Under the pieces are notes generated by a model. It had not been told where the DNA came from and did no database searches. It worked only from the letters and a program-made list of their open reading frames with translations. Source: Deltaproteobacteria bacterium (lineage in GTDB: Bacteria > Myxococcota > B64-G9). Taken from it: a stretch of DNA of 45,603 nt. The stretch is taken from assembly GCA_019314375.1 (NCBI GenBank), contig JAFCZJ010000059.1, positions 1 to 45,603 of the forward strand, written 5' to 3'. Positions within the stretch are counted from its first letter, which is position 1, and every line of letters begins with the position of its first letter. Position numbers and translations under genes: made by a program. Below, in pieces: positions 25,026 through 34,172 of the stretch.

Positions 25026-28000
25026 ATGCAAAAGACAAGAAAAACAATTCGCCTGATGTTCCTGTTGGGTCTTTTGGGACTCATTTCCAGCCTGAGCGCC
25101 TGCGGACGCAGCATGCCCCTGGATGATGGAGACGTGGTGGCGATCCGGGTCCGTCCCGAGAATCCCTCCATGTACATCGAGCAAATTCTGCAATTGACCG
25201 TCGAAGCCCACATGGCCGACGGCAGCGTCAGTGACGTCACCCTAAGCCCAGGACTTTTGCTCCGGCTCAACAAGGCCGGCCTCGTGCGACTTTTGGAGGG
25301 CGGACGCCTCGCCGCCGACAACGCAGGTCAGGTCCAGTTGCTGGCCGCCTATGGCGGCAAAGAAGATCGGGTGGACATCGAGGTTCGATACGCCCTGCTC
25401 GATGGCATCTCGGTCGTCCCGGACATACACCAGATGCAGGTGGGCGATGTGGTGCAGCTTTCGGTCACCGGTCAACTCAGTGACAGCACGGAAATCGATC
25501 TGAGCCTGGCCGCCGCCGGCACAAGCTACACAAGCAATCAACCGGAGGTGGCAACGGCCACCGAGGATGGACTCATCTTCGGCCTGGCGGCCGGCATGGC
25601 CCACGTGACGGTACGGCACGGCGAATTCAGCGCCGATGCCCGCATCGAGGTGGGCGATGACACCCGGCCCATCGTGTCGGTCGAACTGCAGCCCGACGAG
25701 GCCAGCTTGCAGGTTGGGGGCAGCCTGCAGCTTTACCTCATCGGCAACTACGAAGACGGCGCCACGGTGAATCTGACGGCCGATCCGGACACAAGCTTTG
25801 TGAGCTCCGCACCGACCCTGCTCAGCGTGGACGAATCCGGCCTGGCCACGGGACTCAGCCCGGGAGAAGCCCTGGTCACCGCCAGCTTCAGGTCATTCGA
25901 AGCCAGCAGCCTGATCGGGGTCACGGATCAGGGCATGCTGGTGGGCATCGAAGTTGAGCCACGCCAGGCTGCATTAAACCTGGGCGCACAGCTCCAACTG
26001 AATGTTCGGGCCGTCTACGACGATGGTCGCCGCGAAGACGTGAGCCAACTCGCCACCTATCGATCATCCTCCCCCGCCATCGTCCAGGTGGACGTCAGTG
26101 GTTTGCTCCGGGCGGCAGGGGCCGGCCAAGCCCTGGTCACGGCCCGCTATGAAGGATACACCGACGTTTGCGAAGTGCAGGTCAGCGACCGGACCCTGGT
26201 GGCCTTGACCATCATCTCAGGCGATCAACAGCTTGAAGTGTCCGAGCAGTTCCAGTTGGAAGTCGAGGGCCGTTTTGACGACGGTACTACGGCCGATCTG
26301 AGCAGCTTTGCTTCGGGCAGCCGCTATTCGAGCAACGATGAGATGATCGCCGCCGTGGGTCCCAACGGCCTGGTGAACGCCATACGCCCCGGCATGGCCG
26401 AGATCTCCGTGAGCAACTCAGGTCTTTCCGATTCCATCCAAATAGAGGTAACCGGCCCCGAAGTCACCGAGATCCTCTTTCTGCCACCCAGCATGTTGCT
26501 GCAAGTCGGCGAACTGGGCCTGTTCGATATCTGGGCCAACTACTCGGACGGTTCCTCGCGCCTGATCACACAGCAAGCCCTAACATCGGTATCCGATAAT
26601 CGCATCATCGAACTCGAGGAGCCCGGCCAGGTTCGAGGTGGAGCAGAAGGTCTGGCCCAGGTCAGCGCAAGCTACGCCGGCTTCTCGGCCGCGATGCAGG
26701 TGGAGGTGGCCCCCAGGCAAGTGGTGGCCTTTTGGATCGAGCCGAATCAAGTGGATCTTGAGCCAGGGGGGCAATTCCAGCTCGCCGCCTGGGCTTCTTT
26801 TTCCGATGGCGGCTTCGAAAACGTCAGCGCCTTCGCCGCTTGGACCACCGACAACAACGGCGTGGCCGGCGTCTCCCCTCTGGGCCTGGTGACGGCCAAC
26901 GGCGGCGGCACGACTCAGGTGAGCGCCAATTATCAAAGCTTCGACGCCTCCTCGACAATCCGAGTCACCGTCGGGCCCCAACTCATCGGCATCGACTTGC
27001 AACCGGATTTTCTAAGCCTGCTCCTGGGTGAGAGTGCCCAGATGCGGGTCTTTGCGCTTTACGATGACAACACCGCAGTCGAGGTCACCGATCTGGCCAG
27101 CTTCGAACTGGACAACCCAACGGTGATCATCCTCTCTCCCGGAGGCTACGTCGACAGCGTGGCCCCGGGACATTCCCAGGTCACGGCGCGCTATCAGGGT
27201 TTTGCCGACTCAAGCCTTGTGGAAGTCGCGGGTCCCGTGCTCATCGGTGTCCGGGTCACGCCGGGCAATGTCCTGCTGGACATCGGTGATGCCGCTAACT
27301 TGCGAGCTTGGGCCGACTACGACGACGGCTCCAGTCTTGAAGTCACCAATTTGGCAAGCTGGGAAACCAGCGATTTGGCCGTGGCTTCCGTGGCTCCTGG
27401 CGGTCAAGTGACGGCCTTAAGCGGAGGCATCGCCTTCATCAGCGCTTGGTACGGTGGCCTGCGCGGTCAATCCCGCATCCAGGTGGAGGGTGGACCCGCC
27501 ATGATCGGCTTGCGCATCGTGCCCGACAGCGCCAGCCTGTATCCTGGCGATGGCGTGGCCTTGCAGGCCTTCGCCGACTATGACGACGGCTCTTCCCACG
27601 ATGTCACCGATCTGGCCCATTGGGCCACCAGTGATCCAACGGTGGCCGACGTTGCGCCAAACGGACAAGTCAACGCCTTGGCCCCCGGCACGGCTTACAT
27701 CAGCGCCGCCTACCAAGGCCACTCGGACCAGGCCACCATCCTGGTGAATGAAATTCTACATCCCGTTCCAAGCTTGAGCAGTCTGAACCCGAATCAGGTA
27801 CGGCTGGGCATCTCGGGCCAAAGCTTGACCGTGCCTGGCGGCGGCTTTGACTCCGCAAGCGTACTGCGCATCGATGGGGCAAACCAGGCCACTACATTCA
27901 TCGACGGCGGCACCTTGCAAGTAATCCTGCCCGACTGGGCGGTGGCCAGTCTGGGTCAGCGGGAGATTCGCGTCTTCAACCCCGCTCCGGGGGGGGGCTT

Positions 28001-29270
28001 ATCCAACGCCTTGCAACTGACGGTGGTTGACGTCCCGGACATCTTCACGATCTCGCCGGACAGCGGCATGCAAGGCACGGCGGTGCGAGTGGCCCTCTAC
28101 GGCCAGGGGCTTTACGGCTGTGGCTTGAGCGCGACCGATCCGGCCATCGGCATCAGCCAAATCAGCTACAGTGCAGACGGTCGCTATCTCTTCGCAACCC
28201 TGAGCATTGCCATGACGGCAAGCGTCGGCCCCAGCACCTTGACCGCAAGCAACGCGGCCGGTGCCGACAACATCACCTTCCGCGTCATCGAGGATCAGCA
28301 GCTCGAAAACCTGACCGTCGCCTCTTATGATGAAATATGGCTATCGGGCGTGCAGGCCTATCACAACATCACCATCAACACGGGTGCCATCGTTCATGGC
28401 GCAGGAGACGAACCCCTCCAGTTTCTGGCCACCGGCCAAGTGCGCATCTACGGCAGCATCGATGTCTCGGGCGAACGAGGCGAAGACGGCTACTACAACC
28501 CCGCGGCCGGCGGTGATGCGGGTGCCGGAGGAGGAGGCGGCGGTGGTGGCGGTGATGGAGACAGCGCCATCGCATCACAGGGTGGTGCAGGCACCCCGCC
28601 TGGCGAAGACAGCACAGCCAGCCAAATCGGCCCCGGTACGCCTGCCGGTGACGGTGGCGGCACGGGCCACGGCATCGGTGCCTCTGGCGGTTGCGGCCAA
28701 GGGGGGAGTGGCGGAGGCTTCGGCGGTGCCGGCGGCGCGGCCGGTGGAGACCTGGGCATCGGCACCGGCGCACCTGGGGGCAACGCCAACAGCATCGGCT
28801 CTGATTTCAACGGTGGCGTCGGCGGTGGCGGCGGTTCGACATGTGGTCCCAACTGCGGCGGCGGCGGTGGCGGTGGCGGCGGTGTCCTGGTCATCGCCAG
28901 CATGAGCGGCGACATCGAAATCCTGGGTTCTCTGCGGGCCGACGGCGGCGACGGCGGTAACGGCTACAACGGCACCGGCAGCGCCGGTGGTGGCTCCGGC
29001 GGTCGCATCACCATCACCTCGGCGGGCAACGATATCCTGATCGAGGACACATTGAGCGCACAGGGCGGCATCGGTGGTCAAGCCGATGCCGGCGACGCGG
29101 GTGGCGGCGGCGGTGGTGGACGCATCGTGTTGGACACTGGCGGCGGCAGCCTCAACGACTCTTTCGGCATCTACGATGTACGCGGGGGTTCGGGCGGCGA
29201 AGCAAGGGACGACCACAGCGGCTATTCAGGCCTACCCGGCGACGACGGCATTGTGGATCTCAGCCCCTAA
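25026..29270 (+). CDS. Giant surface lipoprotein: ten Big_2-type Ig-like repeats, TIG-like domains and Gly-rich tail
   Basis: The 1414-residue product starts at ATG 25026 after GGGGAGG; the signal peptide ends in lipobox SLSAC. Ten repeats of roughly 85-90 residues begin with forms such as LIGVRVTPGNVLLDIGD or VSVELQPDEASLQVGG and contain a conserved YDDGSS-type turn. They are Big_2 (intimin/invasin-like) domains covering residues about 37-905. Two TIG/IPT-like domains follow (SLNPNQVRLGISGQ and FTISPDSGMQGTAVRV). The last 260 residues are Gly-rich with runs of up to nine Gly and short strands such as GGRITITSAG and GGRIVLDTGG, suggesting a beta-helix-like or polyglycine fold. The gene is single, with an inverted repeat over its stop codon. 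It is probably an adhesin or stalk. Confidence 0.83.
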   Translation: MQKTRKTIRLMFLLGLLGLISSLSACGRSMPLDDGDVVAIRVRPENPSMYIEQILQLTVEAHMADGSVSDVTLSPGLLLRLNKAGLVRLLEGGRLAADNAGQVQLLAAYGGKEDRVDIEVRYALLDGISVVPDIHQMQVGDVVQLSVTGQLSDSTEIDLSLAAAGTSYTSNQPEVATATEDGLIFGLAAGMAHVTVRHGEFSADARIEVGDDTRPIVSVELQPDEASLQVGGSLQLYLIGNYEDGATVNLTADPDTSFVSSAPTLLSVDESGLATGLSPGEALVTASFRSFEASSLIGVTDQGMLVGIEVEPRQAALNLGAQLQLNVRAVYDDGRREDVSQLATYRSSSPAIVQVDVSGLLRAAGAGQALVTARYEGYTDVCEVQVSDRTLVALTIISGDQQLEVSEQFQLEVEGRFDDGTTADLSSFASGSRYSSNDEMIAAVGPNGLVNAIRPGMAEISVSNSGLSDSIQIEVTGPEVTEILFLPPSMLLQVGELGLFDIWANYSDGSSRLITQQALTSVSDNRIIELEEPGQVRGGAEGLAQVSASYAGFSAAMQVEVAPRQVVAFWIEPNQVDLEPGGQFQLAAWASFSDGGFENVSAFAAWTTDNNGVAGVSPLGLVTANGGGTTQVSANYQSFDASSTIRVTVGPQLIGIDLQPDFLSLLLGESAQMRVFALYDDNTAVEVTDLASFELDNPTVIILSPGGYVDSVAPGHSQVTARYQGFADSSLVEVAGPVLIGVRVTPGNVLLDIGDAANLRAWADYDDGSSLEVTNLASWETSDLAVASVAPGGQVTALSGGIAFISAWYGGLRGQSRIQVEGGPAMIGLRIVPDSASLYPGDGVALQAFADYDDGSSHDVTDLAHWATSDPTVADVAPNGQVNALAPGTAYISAAYQGHSDQATILVNEILHPVPSLSSLNPNQVRLGISGQSLTVPGGGFDSASVLRIDGANQATTFIDGGTLQVILPDWAVASLGQREIRVFNPAPGGGLSNALQLTVVDVPDIFTISPDSGMQGTAVRVALYGQGLYGCGLSATDPAIGISQISYSADGRYLFATLSIAMTASVGPSTLTASNAAGADNITFRVIEDQQLENLTVASYDEIWLSGVQAYHNITINTGAIVHGAGDEPLQFLATGQVRIYGSIDVSGERGEDGYYNPAAGGDAGAGGGGGGGGGDGDSAIASQGGAGTPPGEDSTASQIGPGTPAGDGGGTGHGIGASGGCGQGGSGGGFGGAGGAAGGDLGIGTGAPGGNANSIGSDFNGGVGGGGGSTCGPNCGGGGGGGGGVLVIASMSGDIEILGSLRADGGDGGNGYNGTGSAGGGSGGRITITSAGNDILIEDTLSAQGGIGGQADAGDAGGGGGGGRIVLDTGGGSLNDSFGIYDVRGGSGGEARDDHSGYSGLPGDDGIVDLSP
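25137..27750 (+). repeat. Ten-copy divergent repeat encoding Ig-like domains (period about 260 bp)
   Basis: Units share protein patterns more than DNA identity (YDDGSSLEVTNLASW and YDDGSSHDVTDLAHW in the last two units). The final units are the most alike, which suggests stepwise expansion near the 3' end. Edges are approximate. Confidence 0.7.
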
Positions 29271-29333
29271 GGGCCCGTCAATTAATTAACTACTCTGACT
29301 AACCATGCGCTGGCGCTCTAGTACGGGCCCTTA
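29268..29333. repeat. Perfect 11-bp inverted repeat overlapping a stop codon
   Basis: TAAGGGCCCGT (29268-29278, starting with the stop codon of the giant lipoprotein gene) is mirrored by ACGGGCCCTTA at 29323-29333, with a 44-base spacer. It could end transcription from both sides, since the next gene is convergent, but there is no U-tract. The spacer and flank also hold imperfect direct repeats (GTCAATTAATTAAC and ATCAATTCATTTAC; GCGCTGGCGCT and GGCGCTGCGCT). Confidence 0.6.
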
Positions 29334-29375
29334 TGGCGCTGCGCTGATACATCAATTCATTTACGGTGCCTAGGG

Positions 29376-31853
29376 TTACAGCCCCTGATTTCGGCGCATG
29401 AGCGCCAGACCCAGCAAAAGGAAGAAAGCCAGGGCGGATCTGCCTATTCCGGCACTGGTACAGCCTCCCCCGCCCCCACCGCAATCCTCATCCACCTGCC
29501 CGTCGCAGTCATCATCCAAACCGTTGTCGCAGATTTCTTCGCCGGCCGTACAGGCCAGCTCGCAGCCATCTTCTGTATTTCCGTTGGCGTCGACATAGCC
29601 CGCCTCGCAAAGGGTCAAGACGCAAACCCCGTCGCTGCATGTCTCGGAGGCCTGGAGTAAATCACAGACTTCATCGCAAGCACCACAGTTCATCATGTCG
29701 GAAGAAAGATCGACGCAGGCCCGATGACACTCGCTGCGGCCCCCGCCGCATGCATCGGCGCAATCGCCCAAATCGCAAACCTGGCTTTGACCACAGGCCC
29801 AATTGCACTCACCGCAATGCGCCGGATCCGAATTCAAATCAAAGCCCTCGTCTTCTTCTCCGTCGCAATCGTCATCCACGTAGTTACATAACTCTTCCGC
29901 GCCGGGATGAACCGAAGCGATGCCGTCGTCACAGTCGGGTCCCAACTCGCAGTGCTCACCGTAGCCGTCCCGATCATGGTCCACGCATCCGCAAGCTGCG
30001 TCGGACAGATCCGTTTGCCCATTGCAGTCGTCATCGATGCCGTTTTCACAGTTTTCTTCAGCGCCGGGATGCACCGCTCCATCCGCGTCGTCGCAATCGG
30101 CACCGCCACAGCTCGCATCCAGGTATCCATCCGAATCCGCGTCCGGACAGGGAGCACAGTCGCCCTCACAACAACGATTCTCATCTGCCGCCACCAGCCA
30201 GGAACCGATGCAGGCGTCCAAAGCCGCGCATCCCATACCGCCCTGCGCCCCGCATGTGGACGGCTGCACCACGTCCACGCTCCAGTGAGGATCGGACCAG
30301 GGACCGGCCTGTCCGGCAGCATCCTGTGCACGCACCCGCACGTACCAGCGACCCCAGTCCAGCTCAAAATCATGAGGCACGGTCCATGTCGATTCCGCCG
30401 TCTCTTGCCAGTTGGAATCCAAAAGGTCACCTGAGTCGAAGTCGGGCCGCCGATCCACTTGCACCCTGTATGCCCGCTGCACACCTGGCCCATCGGCGTC
30501 CACATAGGTCCAGACAAAGCCCGGGCTGGCATCGGCCACCGCGGAACCCACCTGGTATGCCCAGGGGGCCTCGCCGGCCCCACGCTCGAAGGCCCCCAGG
30601 TCCACCCTCGATCCACCACCCTCGGGCACGGGTAGATCCGCAGGGCCTGCATTCTCCGCGGGGCTGCCTGCGTCCAAACGATAGTCGTCATCGGCCACGG
30701 ACCCAAAGAGCGGATCCGCAAAAATAGCACCTTCGCCCGGAGCCCCCGTACCGTCCGCGTCAGCCGTGTTGCCGAAGTACAAATTGCCGTCCAAGGTTCC
30801 GCTGGTCAGATTGGCCAGAAACTCCACAGCCACCGTGTTGTGAGTCAAAAGATTGCCGTGCACCTTGCAGTCGCTCAGGGCACCCAAACTCATGCCGTAG
30901 GGCAAGCCCGTGATGGTGTTAAACTGGATTTCCACCTGCCACAAGTCCTCGGCCACCAGACCCGCCAGATTTCCATTGACGATGAGGTTGCGCGAGAAGA
31001 CCAGACCGTGAACCTCGTCTAAGTGCACGACGCCCTGGGTGGCCGGGTTGTCCGTAAAAACATTGTGCTCGATACGCCCACCCGCACCCGCCGGATGGGG
31101 ACCCGCCTTGATTGCGCTGGCGCTACATCCGGTGAAATGATTTCCAAGAATCCAACTATCGGTGGCCCGATCATCGAGGCATCGCTCGGCACCACCTTCG
31201 AAACGATTGTTCAGCACCCTTCCGGCCTGGGCCGACAAGAGCACCAGATGCACGGCATCGGCCATCTCCAGCCCATTGTCGGCGAAGCTGCAGTCCTCGA
31301 CCCGACAGCCTGAGCCCTGCTGCAGGGCCACGCCATATCCACCCCAATGCTGGATGCGAAAACCCCGCAAGGTGACATAGGAGTCCCGGTGCAGGCTGAC
31401 CCCGGCAGGGTGATCCAGTCCACCCTCCAATTCGCAGGCCACATCCGTACCGTCCAACACAACCGAGATGCCGTCCGCGGGTTCTGCCTGGATGATGAGC
31501 GGCCTGGCCCGCGTGGGCGCAGCGACCGTGGTGTCGGGCCGAATCTGCTCGTGGTAAAGACCGGCCCGAACCGTGATGATGTCACCAGCCCCGGCCAGCT
31601 CCAAGGCCTTGGCGATGGTGGCAAAAGGAAATTCCTCGGTGCCAGCAGCCTCATCCGAGCCGCTCACCCCATCGACCACGAATGTCTCACCGATGCCACC
31701 ACCCGCCAGAGGCCGGAAAGCACCCTCGGGCCCATCGGCCCAAAGCACTTCAGGCAGCAGATCGCTGATAAATCCCGGCTCAGCGCGCGGGCCGGATGAA
31801 AAGAAGCACAGGACAGACGCCAAGCAACACACTGAAATAAAATACCTTTTCAT
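29376..31853 (-). CDS. Secreted beta-helix protein with MopE repeats and MYXO-CTERM-like anchor
   Basis: The 825-residue product starts at ATG 31853 with GGGAGG upstream and has a signal peptide. Residues about 60-420 form a right-handed beta-helix with an opening VDGVSGSDEAAGTEEFPFATI typical of DUF1565-like helices and a VDLGAFERG end. A fibronectin-like region follows (near 430-530). Then come three MopE-type metal-binding motifs (GADCDDADGAVHPGAEENC, GPDCDDGIASVHPGAEELC, EEICDNGLDDDCDGQVDEDC). The end is GGGGGCTSAG, a helix (ALAFFLLLGLALM) and RR, a MYXO-CTERM-like sorting signal. It is 92 bases downstream of the FG-GAP lipoprotein gene on the same strand. A calcium-dependent surface role is likely by analogy to MopE proteins. 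Confidence 0.8.
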   Translation of the reverse strand: MKRYFISVCCLASVLCFFSSGPRAEPGFISDLLPEVLWADGPEGAFRPLAGGGIGETFVVDGVSGSDEAAGTEEFPFATIAKALELAGAGDIITVRAGLYHEQIRPDTTVAAPTRARPLIIQAEPADGISVVLDGTDVACELEGGLDHPAGVSLHRDSYVTLRGFRIQHWGGYGVALQQGSGCRVEDCSFADNGLEMADAVHLVLLSAQAGRVLNNRFEGGAERCLDDRATDSWILGNHFTGCSASAIKAGPHPAGAGGRIEHNVFTDNPATQGVVHLDEVHGLVFSRNLIVNGNLAGLVAEDLWQVEIQFNTITGLPYGMSLGALSDCKVHGNLLTHNTVAVEFLANLTSGTLDGNLYFGNTADADGTGAPGEGAIFADPLFGSVADDDYRLDAGSPAENAGPADLPVPEGGGSRVDLGAFERGAGEAPWAYQVGSAVADASPGFVWTYVDADGPGVQRAYRVQVDRRPDFDSGDLLDSNWQETAESTWTVPHDFELDWGRWYVRVRAQDAAGQAGPWSDPHWSVDVVQPSTCGAQGGMGCAALDACIGSWLVAADENRCCEGDCAPCPDADSDGYLDASCGGADCDDADGAVHPGAEENCENGIDDDCNGQTDLSDAACGCVDHDRDGYGEHCELGPDCDDGIASVHPGAEELCNYVDDDCDGEEDEGFDLNSDPAHCGECNWACGQSQVCDLGDCADACGGGRSECHRACVDLSSDMMNCGACDEVCDLLQASETCSDGVCVLTLCEAGYVDANGNTEDGCELACTAGEEICDNGLDDDCDGQVDEDCGGGGGGCTSAGIGRSALAFFLLLGLALMRRNQGL

Positions 31854-31945
31854 TCAACCTCCCAGTCCTGAACGCAGGTTGAGCGCCCAGATGCCCATGG
31901 GTACCCGGCTGAAGGCCTATTCTTCAAGTTTTTTTGAGACGAGGT

Positions 31946-34156
31946 TTAGGACTCGTGGCTACAGCGCACAGGATCAAAACGGCCCACGTTGTTGGCCTCG
32001 CGGCATTCCGAATGCAGGCCGGCCGGCTGGTTGCCGCCGCCCAGGTCATCTGCCACCACGAAGACGATCAGATCCGTTTCCGCCGGCGGGTTCTCCCACA
32101 CGAAGACCACCACTTCACCCTGACCGGGCCCCAAACGCACCGAGGTGTAATTCACCCCGAGCAACGTTCCGCCCAGACGAGGATCGTTGTGGTAGAAAGC
32201 CACCGGCACACCAGGCGGGACGGCCTGCTCGCCGCGATTGGTCACGGCGGCATAGAAAATAATGCCGGACCCGCAGATGTCACCCCGAGTCCCCAGGCCC
32301 CGGGCCGTCAGATCAGGCGCATCAAAGAGCCCCCCGCCTTGTACGTTTTGGCGGAAGTTATTCAGATCCGGATCGTCCCAATTGGGCGATTGCACGACAG
32401 GAATCTGCCCGTCTTCCATGACGTTGGTCACCGAGTAAGCGTGTTGATTCCAAATGCGCCTGGTGTTGACCCAGTTGTCCTCCGCGTCTCCAAAAACCCT
32501 GATGCCCTTGAACTTCTGGGGCGCGTCCACGATCAGGTCGTTTTGTGCCAGGATGATCTCGGCGTTGTAGTCCCCGTCCACGTCGGCGATGACCGGATAT
32601 TCGCAGGCCGTCACCGAACTATGCGGCTGTTCGTAGAGCACATGGCCGTCCGAGCCGCGGAAGACCTTCAGGCTGATCTCATCCGCATAGACAACCTCGG
32701 CCCGCCTGTCGCCATCGAAATCGAAGACCGCCGAACCGGTGATGTTGGAAGTCGAGTCCTCGGTGGCCACACTCCACAAAATGGAGCCGTAGGTGTTCAG
32801 CACGAAATAGACCCCTGAGCCGGCTACCCCGATGTCCGGGTAGCCATCCCCGTCGAAGTCGGCCACCGTGGGTGGACCCAGCATGCCGCAGGTCGGATTG
32901 CAGGCCTCCATGGCATTTAAAAACACCTCATCTCGAAGCCAGTAAATTTCGCCGGTCACCGAACCCTGCAGGCGCACCATGCCCCGGGCCACCACCACGA
33001 TCTCAGGCGTGTCACCTCCGTTGAAATCCGCCACGGCCACGAAACCATCGCCGTAGCCCGTATCCCAAATCACGTTGCCCTCGTGATCGTAAAGGGTATC
33101 ACCGGTGATGATCTCCAGGAAACCGTCGTTGTTTACATCCGCCGGCACGGAGAACGGTGCCCGAGCCGAACTGGGGGGCTCATAGTTTTCTCCCCGAGAA
33201 CCGGTCTTGCGCCAACGCAAGCTGCCGTCGGCGTTGAAAACCGCAGCCCCAACCACCACTTCGGGCAAACCCTGCCCATCGATGTTGGCGATGGCCGGCG
33301 CGCCCCAGCCCAAAAGCAAATCGCCCACCTCGGTTTGCCAAAGGAACTTGCCCGAAGCGTCGAAACAGATCAAATCCCCGCCTCCGCTTTTTCCTGTCAC
33401 CAACTCAGGGGTCCCGTTCCCGGTCAAATCGCCCGCCGCGATGCCGCTGACCGGGTGGGTGGCGTAGGCGGGGTCGGTGATCGAAAAAATGGGCTCGCCT
33501 GTGTTGCCTTTCACTGCCCTTAGCACCCCGTTGGCGCTGTATCCGTCCTGGATATTGAAGCTATTGAAAACCACAGCCGGCACCACAAAATTGTCCATGC
33601 CGGCCAGCCCGGTGAGATCGATGACCACCGGGGTCATGATGACCTCATCCCATTCGGGGGCTTCTGCCGGCTGCAACCAGACCCACTCCTCGACCGGGGT
33701 AAACTGCCCCTCGGGCGGGATATGCTCACAGACAGCCTCCCCGGGTCGGGCGTCCCAACTCACACAGCCGCCCAAACTATTTTCGCAATAGGTATCGTCC
33801 TCGCAGTCATCCTGATAATCATCGACGCAGGCCGGATCAGGCGTCACCACCACGCAGAAACCATTGAAGCATTCCTCTCCAAAGGCGCAGTCGTTGGGAA
33901 AATCACAGGGGCTGGGTCCGCCGGCGTCCCAACTACCCACGTCCCCATAGTCAGGCCTGTTGCCGCCGTCATCTTCCCCGCCGTCGTAACCGTCCAAATC
34001 CGAAATCGGCACGCAGCGCTTCTCGACGCAAACCTCGCCCGAGGGACAGTCCGAATCGACGGCGCAGATGCGTCCCGTGGCGTCATCGGAGCAAGCAGCC
34101 AAAGCCAACGAAGCCAGAGCGAAAACCAAAAAAATACAAATCCGGGCACGTCCCAT
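31946..34156 (-). CDS. FG-GAP/VCBS-type propeller lipoprotein with CARDB-like C-terminus
   Basis: The 736-residue product starts at ATG 34156 with GGGAGG 7 bases upstream; the frame is open beyond it but would overlap the kinase gene. The lipobox is SLALAAC. A Cys-rich N-terminus (CAVDSDCPSGEVCVEKRC and two similar segments) is followed by FG-GAP-type blades with calcium-loop patterns such as VADFDGDGYPDIGVAGSG, SAVFDFDGDRRAEVVYAD and VIADVDGDYNAEIILAQ. The end (APDLTARGL through VVFVWENPP) resembles CARDB, an Ig-like adhesion domain. The fold is that of integrin-like propellers that bind calcium and partner proteins. It lies 16 bases after the kinase gene, so it is probably co-expressed with it. 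Confidence 0.8.
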   Translation of the reverse strand: MGRARICIFLVFALASLALAACSDDATGRICAVDSDCPSGEVCVEKRCVPISDLDGYDGGEDDGGNRPDYGDVGSWDAGGPSPCDFPNDCAFGEECFNGFCVVVTPDPACVDDYQDDCEDDTYCENSLGGCVSWDARPGEAVCEHIPPEGQFTPVEEWVWLQPAEAPEWDEVIMTPVVIDLTGLAGMDNFVVPAVVFNSFNIQDGYSANGVLRAVKGNTGEPIFSITDPAYATHPVSGIAAGDLTGNGTPELVTGKSGGGDLICFDASGKFLWQTEVGDLLLGWGAPAIANIDGQGLPEVVVGAAVFNADGSLRWRKTGSRGENYEPPSSARAPFSVPADVNNDGFLEIITGDTLYDHEGNVIWDTGYGDGFVAVADFNGGDTPEIVVVARGMVRLQGSVTGEIYWLRDEVFLNAMEACNPTCGMLGPPTVADFDGDGYPDIGVAGSGVYFVLNTYGSILWSVATEDSTSNITGSAVFDFDGDRRAEVVYADEISLKVFRGSDGHVLYEQPHSSVTACEYPVIADVDGDYNAEIILAQNDLIVDAPQKFKGIRVFGDAEDNWVNTRRIWNQHAYSVTNVMEDGQIPVVQSPNWDDPDLNNFRQNVQGGGLFDAPDLTARGLGTRGDICGSGIIFYAAVTNRGEQAVPPGVPVAFYHNDPRLGGTLLGVNYTSVRLGPGQGEVVVFVWENPPAETDLIVFVVADDLGGGNQPAGLHSECREANNVGRFDPVRCSHES

Positions 34157-34172
34157 CGTGTCCTCCCGAGGG

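Noticed and set aside
28575..29216. Minus-strand Ala/Thr-rich frame opposite the Gly-rich tail
   Set aside because: Its low complexity arises from the GGN codons of the real gene on the plus strand.
29277..29363. Integron attC or transposon end
   Set aside because: The imperfect repeats do not fit attC core sites, and no integrase or transposase gene is in the window.
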